A DNA stretch of 64,000 bases from the NCBI GenBank assembly GCA_029204225.1, contig CM055105.1, positions 16,749,353-16,813,352 on the forward strand, in the 5' to 3' direction. This stretch comes from Diphasiastrum complanatum (taxonomy: Eukaryota > Streptophyta > Lycopodiopsida > Lycopodiales > Lycopodiaceae). The notes beneath the pieces were generated by a model. That model saw only the letters and a list, made by a program, of their open reading frames with translations. It was not told the DNA's origin and ran no database searches. Positions 1 through 13,034 of this stretch are shown in pieces (within the stretch, counting starts at the first letter, position 1; the number at the start of each line of letters is the position of its first letter). Position numbers and translations under genes: made by a program.

Positions 1-2830
1 ATTAAAACGAGACACTTGTTATTGGCTTTATTGATTACAAGAAAGTACAAGTCCAAGAACATGGATGTGTATCTTGCACCTTTGGTCGATGAATTGTGCA
101 TTCTTTGGAATGGTATTCACTCTTACGACATCTCGAGACCTTTACAACAACAGAACTTCGTTGTTCATGGAATTCTAATGTAGACGATGCATGACTACCC
201 CGATTTAAGCGAATATTCAGGTATCTATATAATGAATCTAATCCGTTTTAGGGTTTAACGTTTGAGTATATTTAACTAAGCTTATGTTTAATTTGGTTTA
301 TGAACTATGCAGGTTTAACCACATCGGGTTACAGCGCATGTTATATTTGTGGACCACTTTTGGAGGGTCGACATAGCACAAATATGGTAAAAAAAGTGGT
401 GTACGGAAATCATCGCAAATACTTGCCGCTTGATCATCCTTTTTGAAGGTTGAATAGGCGATTTTTTGGAGGGCGAGGATATAATCCTCTAACTACACCA
501 CCACCTCCATGCATGGGAGTAGCGGAATGGCATGGTAAATGGCTTAAACATCACGACGTTAATTCTTCATGGAATGAATCCATTGACGGTATGAAACGGT
601 TTTCTATTTTTCATAAATTACCCTATTGGAGAAATTTATTGATAAACCATCTATTGGATCCTATGCACATATTCAAAAACGTCGGTGAATCCTTATGGAA
701 CCACATCATTGGCATAAAAGACAACTCCGCAGCTCGTAAAGATCTACAAGCAGCCGATGTAAAAGACCCTATTGGATTCAATACACCGACGGTGGAGATG
801 AGATTCTACCTAGCGTGCCTTACAAAAGAGCAACTCTCATATGTTAAACATGTCGTAAAACAAATGAGAACTCCAACAGGCTATGCACATTCTTTATGCA
901 AGTCATTTACTAAATATGGTAAATTAAGTGGATTGTAATCACATGATTGACATAAGATGTTGCAATTCATACTTCCACTTTCAATTTGAGGTCTCTTCAA
1001 CGATGACGTACGAAATACGCTTTACAATTTGTCATCGATGATTAGGTTTGTATATTTTTTTAAGCATTTGTATAAATATGTGTTATTTCAATTTTTTTAT
1101 GTGTTAAACAACCTAATGTACTATCAATCTTGCAGGTGGATTTCCTCAAAAGATATAAAAAATAGTGAATTGGATTCCATGAAAATCCAAATGATCAAAA
1201 TGGTATGTTTTTTGGAAAGAGATTTTTCAACTTCCTTTTTGGATATACAAGTTCATCTTCTAGTGCATTTGGTTGAAGAAGTATCAACTGCAGGACCTGT
1301 GCACACGAGATGGATGTTCTACCTTGAGCACTTTATGAAAGTTTTGAAGGGTTGTGTGCGACAAAAGGCAAGGCCAGAAGGTAGCATTGTAAAAAGTTGG
1401 CTTGTACAGGAATTTCTGTTTTATATCACCGAAATAATCTCACAATTGCATCCTGCAAGTCCAAAAATGTGGTGTGAAGAAGAAGATGAACATGTTAAGG
1501 GTGAAGTACCACAAGGAAATGGTGTGCAAAAAAAACTTTCACCTCAATTAAAAGAAAAAATTGACATATTCATATTATATAATTGTGGACAAATGGAAAA
1601 GTGGATTTCAAGATATGAAGAAGCGAAAAAGGAAAAAAACATAACATTGAAACGAAGAAAAAATATCAATCGAAGAAGAAGGAGGACATTGGAGAACGAC
1701 AAATCTTTGGAGCCTTCACCTTCAAAATGTTCTCATGAATGGGTTTTTGATACGATGCTAAAAGCATCCGAAAACGGAAAAGAAGTGACCGAATTAGAAT
1801 GGGAATTTGTTCATGGATGTGGATGGAAGGTTAGTGTGATATTATTTTTGTGAAGTTTTGTTTTTGTACTACTCAATATAGTATTTCTAATTACACACAT
1901 TTGTTTTTTTTTTTTTTTGTATTTTAGTATACATCATACACTGCCATGTGGGCATATGGACACCATTACCGTGCTGAGAGAAATGACAACAAGCGACGTA
2001 CATATGATTGTGGTATAATGGCCAACTTTTAACAAGAGAGTCGTTCTAGTGCGAGGGACTCTAATGTCATTTCGGATGACCTAGACTATGTCGGCACATT
2101 GCACCATATTTATGAAGTCGATTACGAGACTAATGGCAAATACTTTATTTTTGACGTAAAATGGTTTAAGGTCATCTATCGTGGAAGCAATGCCACGATT
2201 AGAAATGATAACTTAGTTTTTTCAAATCGACTCAACAAAATGTATATCGATGGACTCTCATGACACTTTAGTATTGTCACGACATTGTGAACAAGTGAGA
2301 CTCTAAAATTTCAATGTCATTAATATTCTCAATCCAATTATTTATGTATCAATTTTATAAGACTAAATTAATTTTTTTTAATTCTTTGGTAGATTATATT
2401 CCATCCAGATCGAATAGACCCAAGATGGTGGTATGCGGTCCAACTTAATGCAAGAGAATGACACGTGTTTGAAGGAAAAGATATTGTTAGGTTGGGTACA
2501 CACGATGAACCACCACCCAATTTTGGTGATGTTTTGGAAGAACCTGAACCACTCATCCAAACTCCAAATGATGTCGAAATAATGGGAGAAGAAGGTACAA
2601 ATGAAAATGATGAGATTCCTACGATCGTACAAGACCAAATTGGGGGTAGTTTGAGGCCCCCACATTTGGATGAGATAGAATTAGAAGAAGAGGAGATTGA
2701 ATATGAGGGTAGCTCACATCATCAAAGAGACACGATCGAAAATTTACGATTATAGCTAGACCTAGATTCAGATGAGTGTCAAGACTTGTGTGATGACGAA
2801 AATGATGTAAATGATGAGAATGATCTATGA
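1..2830 (+). pseudogene. CACTA (En/Spm) TNP2-type transposase, degenerate
   Basis: Remnant of the transposase that cuts and pastes CACTA DNA transposons. The reading starts outside the window. Conceptual translation gives the TNP2 signature in order: a block from about base 61 (MDVYLAPLVDEL), a small intron near 221-312 (donor CAG|GTATC, acceptor GCAG|GTTT), then HRKYLPLDHPF and, at 655-690, LLDPMHIFKNVGE. From about 905 a DUF4218-like part follows (RNTLYNLS; then WISSKDIKNSE after a second likely intron, and GPVHTRWMFYLEHFMK at 1297-1340). A DUF4216-like part (FDVKWFKVIYRG, about 2150-2180) and an acidic tail (2465-2755) complete the usual TNP2 order. In-frame stops (for example near 181, 446, 936 and 2756) make it a pseudogene. 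Family assignment is from known motif order; exact exon limits are inferred. Confidence 0.8.
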
Positions 2831-3439
2831 TTATCTATCATTTTTTTTTTTTATATTCATCGCAATACTTTTGATGTATACTTTTATAGATAGAGTTGAA
2901 TGTGATAATTATGATACCCGAACCTTGCGGTTATGTCCTATTTCAGAATGTCACTACATATTCCCTCCCTGCGGCGTGTAGGTTTTTCCATGCAAGTTGG
3001 AAAGGTTAGAACCTCGCCTTTAATGGGAGAAAAGTAAGGGCTACACACCTTCCTAGGATTGGGGATTTTAATTATCTACATTTCACCTTTGCATATTAAT
3101 TGATTGCTAGTGTATGAGATAAAATACGAAATTGCTTTGAACAAAATAAAAATTATGAATTACATTTAATTTTTTACTATGTTAGATAACGTATTCTAAT
3201 AATAAAACAAATTGAAACAACACAAACTCACCGACAAACTCACTCGAAGCTTAAGTGCAAACGTGCAATTGCTCGCTCTTTGAACACTTGCTCTATTTTT
3301 TTTTTAATATTTTTGTCACATGCACAAGCAATTCAAAAATAACACTATATTACACAATTGAACCATTATTATAAGCAAATTCAAACATACAATTACCATC
3401 AAACACTATCTAGTCATCTACTACTCTAAATCTTAATCA
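2831..3439. other. AT-rich non-coding part of the CACTA region
   Basis: This stretch follows the transposase stop. It is AT-rich with short poly-A and poly-T runs and no readable ORF. It probably belongs to the 3' non-coding half of the CACTA element, but I see no diagnostic motif in it. Confidence 0.35.
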
Positions 3440-4553
<1,114 letters not shown>

Positions 4554-4779
4554 AACAAACAAACACCAACCTCTAACAAACAAACAAAAAACAAAACAAA
4601 CAAAAATCAAGCACCAACCTCAAACAATGATCTTCAAGCACTGATCTTGAAGCACTCTCAAGCATTTATCTTCAAGCCCTCAAGCATTGGTCTTCAATCG
4701 CCCTCAATCGCTCCAACGACGCTCAAATCTGCAAAAAACAAAATGAGAGAGAAGGCGCTAGATTGCGCGAATTCGAAGA

Positions 4780-5170
4780 TTGAAATAGACGGCAGAATCC
4801 GACGTCCTCCAAATACGTCAGAATCCGACATTTGTGCCCATTCAGGCCTGGACGAATGTGCCAGATGCCATGGACAGGCTTTTTGGCTTGCCGACGTGGA
4901 CGTCGGATTCTGACGTCCGTCGGATTCTGATGTCCATGTCAAATTACACATTTTTTTTTTAAATCTATGATAGGTCATATCCACGTCTGCAAGTTAGAAT
5001 CCGACAGGTCGGATTCCGACATGCCTTTGAAAAGTTGGTTGTCGTCCATATTTTTCGATCGTCGGACTCTGATTTTCGGATTTTTTCTGGGACGTCGGAC
5101 TTCGACGTGTCGGATTGCGACGGATTATGAAATTTTTGAGCATACGTCGGATGCCCACGTCGAAATCTGC
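4780..5170. repeat. Palindromic GTCGGATTC-type repeats, probable CACTA subterminal region
   Basis: A motif close to GTCGGATTCNGAC, itself nearly palindromic, occurs about ten times in both orientations. Examples are AGAATCCGAC near 4796 and 4825, GTCGGATTCTGA near 4902 and 4918, and a head-to-head pair near 4998-5020; further variants run to about 5155. Clustered short direct and inverted repeats of this kind are typical of the subterminal regions where the CACTA TNPA-type protein binds. They lie downstream of the TNP2 pseudogene, as expected. I could not find a convincing TAGTG terminus, so the element's end is not defined. Confidence 0.55.
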
Positions 5171-5727
5171 GCGTTATGTTATTGTGGTTGAGGTCATGTA
5201 ATAACAAAGTTTAACTTATAATAACAAAGCCTTTATGAATAAAAAAAATGCATGTTTATTTACCCTGTTAACTTGAGTACTGTCTTCATCACTAGACTGA
5301 TCTGAATGTAATTCATCTGCTTGTGATAAACTGCATATATGCACAAGTACAAAACACAAATAACATAAAATTAATCAATTTTTCAAAAACAATACGTTGG
5401 TTCTTATCTTTCGATATTTAGATAGCACGATTTTTATCTTCCAATATTTAGATAACATCTTCCAATTATTGTATGATTCTCATGTTTTAATTTTTAGATA
5501 GTACTATTCTTATATGTTGTCACTTATATGATTCTGATGCATGTTCTAAATGCACATCTATCTTTTTTTTTTCCGTTATCACAGGTATGAAAGTCCCACT
5601 CTAATATGCATTAAAGTTTTGTAGTCAATTCTCTTTTCTACTCCATTTCAAAATATTAGGGTTTATTGTAATGTATTGTATGTTTATGAATGTAGTAATC
5701 ATGTCGGGGTCAGGTAGTGGTGAAAGC
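5171..5727. other. Unassigned AT-rich spacer
   Basis: No coding region or RNA gene is seen. There is a short imperfect duplication of an ATCTTTCGATATTTAGATA-like stretch near 5405-5455. The 3' boundary of the CACTA element may lie here. Confidence 0.3.
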
Positions 5728-6398
5728 TCATGTATGAGCCTCCATCTCCATGTTGCCATAAGATGCCATCATCACTTGATGACTTGGCCATGAATGAGTG
5801 ACATAATGAACCTCCATAGCTTTATTTTCATCAACAAAACCAGCCAAGAATTCTAGTACAAATCCAACATCAAAATGATGCTCACCAATGTAGCTAGTTT
5901 TACCATATTTTGACAATTTGCACACATCCACACGAAAATGCTCAAACATGAGATAGAGCAAGTAAAGTAAACTTGAAAAAAACTTCCTTGCTATTCCTTT
6001 GACCTTACTTGTGTCTTCAATAACTTGCAAAAACAAATCCAAAACATTTTTGCCAATTGACTCTCATTTGATGCTCTTGACTAGCTCCAAATTACCATCT
6101 CTCCTTTCATTTGTTGGAGCCCTTTGAGATCAACCTCTTGATCATCAATTTGACCATCAGAGTCATTGAACAAACTTTGTTTTCCAGATCCATTACTTGA
6201 TTTTAGAGCATGATAACATCCATCCACTTGCATAGCATCATCTACACAAGAAAATTCATCAAAATACATTAGAGGAAGTTTGAGTTTAAAAAGGACTGCA
6301 TATGAATTCGTGCCAAGGTCTCTTTTGCATTTTGTCACTATTTTCAACCAATATTTTTGAATCACTATAACTTTCTGAATCACCAATTTTCGTCGCAT
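5728..6398 (-). pseudogene. Unidentified minus-strand ORF pair, probably one broken gene
   Basis: Two minus-strand ORFs (6398-6081, 105 codons; 6042-5728, 104 codons) lie end to end in different frames. They read like a single coding sequence interrupted by a stop and a frameshift near 6045-6080. The second part has a hydrophobic run (FFSSLLYLLYLMFEHF) followed by ordinary globular sequence ending in SWPSHQVMMASYG. I do not recognise the family. Amino-acid composition is protein-like rather than repeat-like, but neither piece starts in a clear context. It could be a captured host gene fragment or an uncharacterised transposon protein. Confidence 0.35.
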
Positions 6399-6549
6399 TC
6401 TGATATGGCAATCAAAAGTTATGCCATTTTTAGTGTAGACTCAAAATGTGACTCAAAGAAGTAACATTACGTTAAAGCCACTATGTCAAGAAACTATTGG
6501 GCCACATGTACAAAAGAAGTGAATAAAAGTGAATGAAAAATGAAAAATG
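6399..6549. other. Left flank of Copia element A, with TSD AAATG
   Basis: Short non-coding flank ending in AAATG at 6545-6549. The same five bases follow the element at 11649-11653 and mark the target-site duplication. Confidence 0.8.
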
Positions 6550-7231
6550 TGTAAAAATTACAGCAAATAAGGATCCTAAAACACTTGAAATGATGAGGGA
6601 AACAATAGATTATGATTTCATAAGATTAGCACAAGTTGAACCATCAAAATCCATCAAAAATCTATGCTTGAACCTCACTAAATGGCCCAAATCCTTGAAG
6701 AAGGCTTCACACGTGTGAAAGTACGGCCTCCCACAGTCTGAGTACTGTACACCAGACCTACATTCAATCCTATAATCATTAGTAATCACAAGTACTCAAA
6801 CAATTATGAACATAGAGAGCAATTGCACCATTATGAGAGAAAAAACATGAAATTGCTTGATTGATTTTGGTGAGATATCATCACCTATATATACATGATC
6901 CATCACGGTTTTGGGCAGGTATGAGTAGCCCTAAACCTATCCCTAATGCTAATTTTGGTGGATCTTTCATCCCTACCAAGTTAGGGTTGGAATCTTGGAG
7001 ATTCCTCAACAATGCAAAAATTACCAAAAATAGCTCCTATTTTTTCTCCCTTGTATCTAAGCATAATTTGGACTCATTCCAAAGGTTCTAACACTTAGGT
7101 CTACTTGAGAACATCCTTATGAATGGAATCCTATGCTATTTGGCACGTGTGAAAAGCCACATCATGACCATCTAACTATTTACAAGTCATATGACCAAAA
7201 CTAGTCAAGCTAGAATTGTGAATTTTTAACA
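6550..7231 (-). repeat. 3' LTR of Copia element A
   Basis: 682 bp, TGTAAAAATT...TTTTTAACA on the plus strand. It is nearly identical to 10967-11648. A 76-codon ORF inside it is repeated in the other LTR with a few changes and is not considered a gene. Confidence 0.93.
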
Positions 7232-7240
7232 CTCCTCCTC
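7232..7240 (-). promoter_or_regulatory. Polypurine tract of element A
   Basis: On the minus strand GAGGAGGAG directly precedes the 3' LTR. This is the expected site for priming plus-strand DNA synthesis. Confidence 0.75.
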
Positions 7241-7245
7241 ACTAT

Positions 7246-10200
7246 CTAGCTTGGTTCAATCATTGCTTTACTAATCACTCCAAGTGATGATCTGAACTTC
7301 ATAAAAGGTGTCTTTTGAAGTGGTTTAGTAAGTAGATCAGCTACACATTCATTGCTTGGAACATGCTCCAAAGCAATCTCCTTGGCTTGCACCATTTCTC
7401 TCACAAAGTGATGGCATATCTCAATGTGCTTAGATCTTGCATGGAAGATTGGGTTAGATGCAAGGTGTTGGGCTGATATATTGTCATTGTAGATGATTGG
7501 TGCCTCCTCTTAATCCATGATCTTTAGTTCCACCAATAATCTCTTGATCCAAAGTACCTCCTTTGTAGTGGTTGTCAAAGCTTTGTACTCGGCCTCGGTT
7601 GAAGATAGAGATATAGTTTCTTGCTTTTTTGAAAGCCATGAAACCAAACCTTCTCCTATGAAAGTTGAATAGAAACTTGTTGATTTCCTATCCCTCTTGT
7701 CCCCTGCAAAATCTGAATCACTAAATGCATGAAGGTTAATCACATCTCCTCTATATAGAATCCCAAAATCCAATGTACCCGAGATGTATCTTAGAATCCT
7801 CTTAGCCTTTTTCCAATGGATATTCAATGGCTTTTGCATGGATTGGCTCAACCTACATACACTAAAGCTAAGATCTGGTCTAGTTATAGTGATCCACATT
7901 AAGGAACCTATAAGTTGCCTAAACAAAGTGATGTCCATGAAGGATCTTTCATCATCTTTATTTGGCACTTTTACATCTTGCTCCATTGGTGTGTCAACAC
8001 TTTTGCATACTTCCATCTTAAACTTCTTCAAAAGACTTTGAGCATAGTTTACTTGACTTATAAAGATAAAATCAGACCCTCTAAGTACTTCTATGCCTAA
8101 GATGAAGTGAAGACACCCTAGATCTACCATCTTGAACTCTAAGGATAGATCTATCTTGATTTTTTCAATACCATCAACACTGTTTCCACTAATGATGATG
8201 TCATCTACATAAATGAGTAAAAGTACAATACCAACATCATCAAACTTAATGTAAAGAGTGGGATCATATTCACTTTGAACAAAAGAAAGTGAAATAAGAT
8301 AGCAATGTAGTCTTGAATTCCAAGATCTCGAGGCTTGCTTCAAGCCATAGATGCTTCTTTGGAGATGGCATACTTTGTTCTCCATTCCATGCTTGATGAA
8401 CCCTTGTGGCTGCTCCATATAGATATCCTCTTCCAAAAAACCATTCAAGAAAGCATTAGAGACATCCATTTGACATAGAATCCATCCAAAATGTGATGCA
8501 TGTGCAATGATTAGTCTTATTGTGACCATCTTGGCCACGGGTGCAAAAGTTTCCTCATAGTCTATCCCTCTCTCTTGAGCATAACCTTTTGCAACTAATC
8601 TTGCTTTATGTTTGTTAACACTCCCATTTGCATTCAACTTAAGCTTGAAGACCCACTTTCATCCTATTACATTCCTTTGAGGTCTCTCAACAAGCAACCA
8701 AGTTTCATTCTCAATCAAGGCATCATACTCATCCAACATAGCTTTATACCATTCTTTGGAGTTCAATGCATCTTCAACATTAGACGGTTCTTCAAAACTA
8801 GATAAAGCATAAGAAGTGGATGAGATACCCTCAACTTTCTGTCCTTTGCCTTGATATGTGAGCCTTGATGGCTCCACTTTTGCCCTTGAAGATCTCCTTG
8901 GTGTGATAGGTGGGTTTGGTGCTTGCTCCTCCATGAGCTCCTCCTCAAAACCAAGATCTTGCTCCTCGGCCATCTTCTTCTTGATTGTTGGAGCACTTGA
9001 GCCTTCTTCAAGCATATGCATATGATGTTCATCAAAGATGACATCCCTTGAAACAACAAATTTGTTCAAGGATGGGAGATAGACTTTGTAGCCCTTGCTT
9101 GAGCTTGCATATCCAAGCATGATCCCTCTTGTGGAAGATGGATCCTCCTTGGTTCTTGTTTCCAATGGCACATGCACATAACATATACACCCAAAAACTT
9201 TCAAGTGATTAAGATTGGGTTTCTTTCCATACAACATCTCATAAGGAGTTTTGCCTTCAATTGCTTTGCAAGACACCCTATTCATCAAGTAGTTTGCACA
9301 TACAAGAGACTCACCCCAAAAGGATTTGGGCAAACAAGCATCTAATCTTAAAGCCTTAGAACATTCACATAATGTTCTATTCCTTCTTTCAGCAACTCCA
9401 TTTTGTTGAGGAGTGTAAGGACAAGAAGTCTCTTTCTTGATCCCTTCCTCCTCACAAAAGGCCTTGAACTCATTGGAGATGAATTCTCCACCATTGTCAC
9501 TTCTAAGAATCTTGATGCTATGATTATGATGCTTTTCCACAAACAACTTGAACTTTACAAAAGTATCAAATACTTGAGACTTGAAGGAAAGTAAGAACAC
9601 CCAACAATATCTTGAGTAGTCATCAATGAAGGTTAAAAACATGGATGAACCTCCATTAGATTTGGTGCTAGCAATGTGCACATCCGAGTGTATGAGTTCA
9701 AGAGGATGAGATGACTTTGTGATGGAGTTAGGAAACACCTTCTTATGTGCCTTGGATAAGGCACAAGCTTCACAAACCTTGTCTTCCTTCCCAATAGACC
9801 TTGGTAGGCCTAAAGCATACTCCTCCTTGATCATAGCCTCCATGGAACCCGAGTTGACATGTCCAAGTCTTTTGTGCCATAAAGTAAAGGTAGATATTTT
9901 GCTCTTCTCGGCCAACATGACAACATTAGTATCCACAAATGCATCCAGCTTATAAAGTTTGCCAAGTCTAGTGCCCTTAGCCACTATCTTACCCTTCTTC
10001 TTGATGAAACATTCATTTGAAGCAAAGTCAACATTGAAACCATTGTCTACCATTTGGCCAACACTTAGTAGATTCTTTGTTATTGTAGGAATGTACAAAA
10101 CACCTTCTATGTTGATCTTTTTGGAAGATCCTAAGCAAAGGGGAATGCTACCAACTCCTTCAATCTTACAAGCTTCATCATTTGCTGTATAGATAGACTT

Positions 10201-10565
10201 TATAGGTCCATCATAAGATAAGAGAGAAGAGAAAAACTCCCTTTTACTAGTCATGTGTGAACTAGCACCCGAGTCAATCCACCAAGGATCTTCTCCTTTG
10301 AAGCTTGTTGAAGAAAATATGGACATCATGAGAGAGTCCTCATGTGAACTCTCCTCCTCCTCCTCTTTGCTCATGTTGGCTTGGCTTTGATCTTGCTTCC
10401 TCTTGAAGCATTCCGAGGCATAATGCCCCATCTTGCTACAATAGTAGCACTTCACCTTTGATTTGTCCTTCTTGACTTTGGTGGTTGATGGAGATGCAAC
10501 ATTGCACCTCTTGATGTATTTGGCTTTTTCTTGAGGATGAATAGGTTCACCCTCCTTAAGATGGT
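7246..10565 (-). pseudogene. Copia gag remnant and pol polyprotein of element A
   Basis: One minus-strand frame runs from about 10565 to the TAG at 7246-7248. It starts with a gag remnant whose zinc knuckle is CYYCSKMGHYASEC (CCHC), followed by protease DSGASSHMT, a GAG-pre-integrase region (HKRLGHVN), integrase core with FIDDYSRY, LRSDNGGEF and NGVAERRNRT, then RT with QMDVSNAFLNG and the catalytic YVDD, and RNase H with DSDFAGD, SSTEAEY and ADLLTKPL. The frame is never shifted. A TGA (8659-8661) replaces the Cys of the conserved VIGCKW motif, and a TAA (7510-7512) falls before EEAPIIY. The gag capsid part is missing: only about 500 bp separate the zinc knuckle from the tRNA-binding site. 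Confidence 0.9.
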
Positions 10566-10954
10566 AGATTGTGTTGCATCCTCAATCACTTTAGGAGGTG
10601 CCTACTACACCTTAGAACAGCCTTGAAGAGTCCCCAAAACTCTGATCTTCCCTCTCCTTGAATGCTAGAAAGCCTTCTTTATGAAATCACCTCCAAAACT
10701 CGCTTAGAAATCAATGCTTGGAGCAAGCAAAACTTGCTATCTTGGTAATGTGAATTGAATTCAACTTTGCCTCTGGTTTTAGATACCTAAACACCTGCAA
10801 ATGAAGTCACACAACACCAATCTCCAATGTATTTGACTCACTTTGAGTTCTAGAATCAATACTAGATGCTAAGATCCAATCTACACAAGATTTAGATCAA
10901 AAATTGTGATCAAATTGAATGCAAACCAAGGATTTAGCTCATTTCAGCCTTTAG
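10566..10954 (-). other. Leader / deleted gag region of element A
   Basis: This is the sequence between the primer-binding site and the gag remnant. It shows no capsid-like reading frame. A full-length Copia relative would carry roughly a kilobase of gag here, so an internal deletion is inferred. Confidence 0.5.
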
Positions 10955-10966
10955 GCTCTGATACCA
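10955..10966 (-). promoter_or_regulatory. Primer-binding site of element A (tRNA-iMet)
   Basis: The minus strand reads TGGTATCAGAGC immediately next to the 5' LTR. It is complementary to the 3' end of plant initiator methionine tRNA, the standard Copia primer. Confidence 0.92.
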
Positions 10967-11648
10967 TGTAAAAATTACAGCAAATAAGGATCCTAAAACA
11001 CTTGAAATGATGAGGGAAACAATAGATTATGATTTCATAAGATTAGCACAAGTTGAACCATCAAAATCCATCAAAAATCTATGCTTGAACCTCACTAAAT
11101 GGCCCAAATCCTTGAAGAAGGCTTCACACGTGTGAAAGTACGGCCTCCCACAGTCTGAGTACTGTACACCAGACCTACATTCAATCCTATAATCATTAGT
11201 AATCACAAGTACTCAAACAATTATGAACATAGAGAGCAATTGCACCATTATGAGAGAAAAAACATGAAATTGCTTGATTGATTTTGGTGAGATATCATCA
11301 CCTATATATACATGATACATCATGGTTTTGGGCAGGTATGAGTAGCCCTAAACCTATCCCTAATGCTAATTTTGGTGGATCTTTCATCCCTACCAATTTA
11401 GGGTTGGAATCTTGGAGATCCCTCAACAATGCAAAAATTACCAAAAATAGCTCCTATTTTTTCTCCCTTGTATCTAAGCATAATTTGGACTCATTCCAAA
11501 GGTTCTAACACTTAGGTCTACTTGAGAACATCCTTATGAATGGAATCCTATGCTATTTGGCACGTGTGACAAGCCACATCATGACCATCTAACTATTTAC
11601 AAGTCATATGACCAAAACTAGTCAAGCTAGAATTGTGAATTTTTAACA
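10967..11648 (-). repeat. 5' LTR of Copia element A
   Basis: 682-bp LTR nearly identical to 6550-7231. It supplies the promoter for the minus-strand element and is followed by the duplicated target AAATG (11649-11653). Confidence 0.93.
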
Positions 11649-11653
11649 AAATG

Positions 11654-12829
11654 AATCTTGATAAAAGGCCCTTTTTGTGTTTAAACTTCTTCTAATGAGT
11701 GAGAAATACAAAATGAGTTTCTTTCACTTGCTTACCCTTCTCAAGATATGTGAGCCTTGAAGGTGTTTGCCTTTGCCTTGATGTTCTTCTTGGCTTTTGA
11801 CTTGATGAAGGTCCTTTATCATCACCATCCGAAGTAAGATCCATAACATCATCATCAAAATTGTTAGATCCATCCACATCATCAACATCAATAGTACTTG
11901 AAGTCACTTTTGGAATGTTCCCCTCATAAAAAATGACATCTCTTCCAACAATCACTTTGTTAGTAGAAGGAATGTAAACCTTGTAGGCTTTACTCACCTC
12001 ACTATATCCAACAAATATACATTTTCTTGAAGATGGATCCTCCTTGGTCCTATCATCAAGAGTAATGTTGGCATAGCATGTGCATCCAAAAGTTTTGAGA
12101 AAGTTGACACTCGACCTCCTCTTGAATAGCATCTCAAAAGGTGTCCTTCCATCCAAAATAGCACTCGGCCACCTATTACACAAGAAATTGGCACACAACA
12201 AAGCTTGATTCCAAAATGGTTTAACAAGTTTAGCACTTAACCTCATGCCTTTGGCAATCTCACAAAGAGTCCTATTCTTCCTTTTAGCCACCTCATTTTG
12301 TTGTGGGGTCCTTGGTGTTGTATACTCCCTCTTGATCCCATGCGTAGATATGTACTCTCCACCATTGTCACTCCTCAAGCACTTGATCCTTGTGGAAAAT
12401 TGATTCTCCCTTGCATTCTTGAACTTGACAGAAACATTAAACACTTCACCTTTGCTCTTTATACTAGATAGATCCAACAAAATCTACTAAAATCATCAAT
12501 GAAATTTACATACATCTTAGCTCCACTATTGCTAATTGTAGTAGTTCCATGAATATCCGAATGTACAACCTGAAAAGGCTTTGTAGATCTAGATGTAGAT
12601 CTAGTATAAGGTAGTCTATGTGACTTTGACAAAGCACAAGACTCACAAACATGATTGATGCTACTTAAGAAACTTGGAAGACCAACCACAACCTTCTTTC
12701 TTGCCATTACCTCCAATGACTTGAAGTTGAGACGTCCCATCCTCTTATGCCAAACCTCTTGAATAGATATTTGCTCTCTTGCAACACATCCAACTTGGTT
12801 AGCAATAACACAAGGACAACCAATTCCCA
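11654..12829 (-). pseudogene. Older Copia pol fragment (pre-integrase and integrase)
   Basis: Two overlapping minus-strand frames (12929-12459 and 12480-11692) encode a Copia GAG-pre-integrase region (HKRMGRLNFKSLEV, ending CESCALSKSH), then the integrase core: HSDIHG, FIDDFSRF, LRSDNGGEY and TPQQNEVAKRKNRT. The region before the RT follows and ends at a stop near 11692. A frameshift near 12470 separates the two parts. RT and RNase H are absent, so this is a truncated element of a lineage distinct from A. Element A inserted next to its 3' break. The right end stops abruptly near 12829, where unrelated sequence begins. Confidence 0.85.
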
Positions 12830-13034
12830 CCCTGGTGGCTCGTTCGATCGCTCCGTGCTCCTCCAGCCAATGGAAGTTTTCAGGCTTCCAGAAGTATGGT
12901 AGAAAGAGAGTAGGTTCTGCTTTCGTCAACTTGGTCTTGGTACAATACTACAATTATCTCCTTGAACGATGTGATACTACTATCCAGACTGGTTCTTTGT
13001 TGTTCACTGCTTGTGATAGGTGGGATGCGTGGGC

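Larger units (their letters stand above)
6550..11648 (-). mobile_element. Copia LTR retrotransposon A, complete boundaries, young
   Basis: Two 682-bp direct repeats (6550-7231 and 10967-11648) begin TG and end CA and are flanked by the 5-bp duplication AAATG on both sides. By eye they differ at about five positions, so insertion was recent. Orientation is minus: the initiator-tRNA binding site lies next to the right LTR and a polypurine tract next to the left LTR. Domain order (protease, integrase, RT, RNase H) is Copia. Only a C-terminal gag remnant remains and pol carries two in-frame stops, so this copy cannot encode its own full machinery. Confidence 0.93.

Noticed and set aside
5715-5721. 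TAGTGG as a possible CACTA 3' terminus
   Set aside because: The neighbouring sequence does not match typical CACTA tips and no partner terminus or 3-bp duplication is available in the window.
6861-7091. 76-codon ORF repeated almost exactly at 11278-11508
   Set aside because: Both copies lie inside the two LTRs of element A; the duplication is explained by the LTR pair.
10955-10966. tRNA-like sequence TGGTATCAGAGC (also at 14150, 33469, 43582 and 46139)
   Set aside because: Only the 12 bases complementary to a tRNA 3' end are present next to LTRs; these are primer-binding sites, not tRNA genes.
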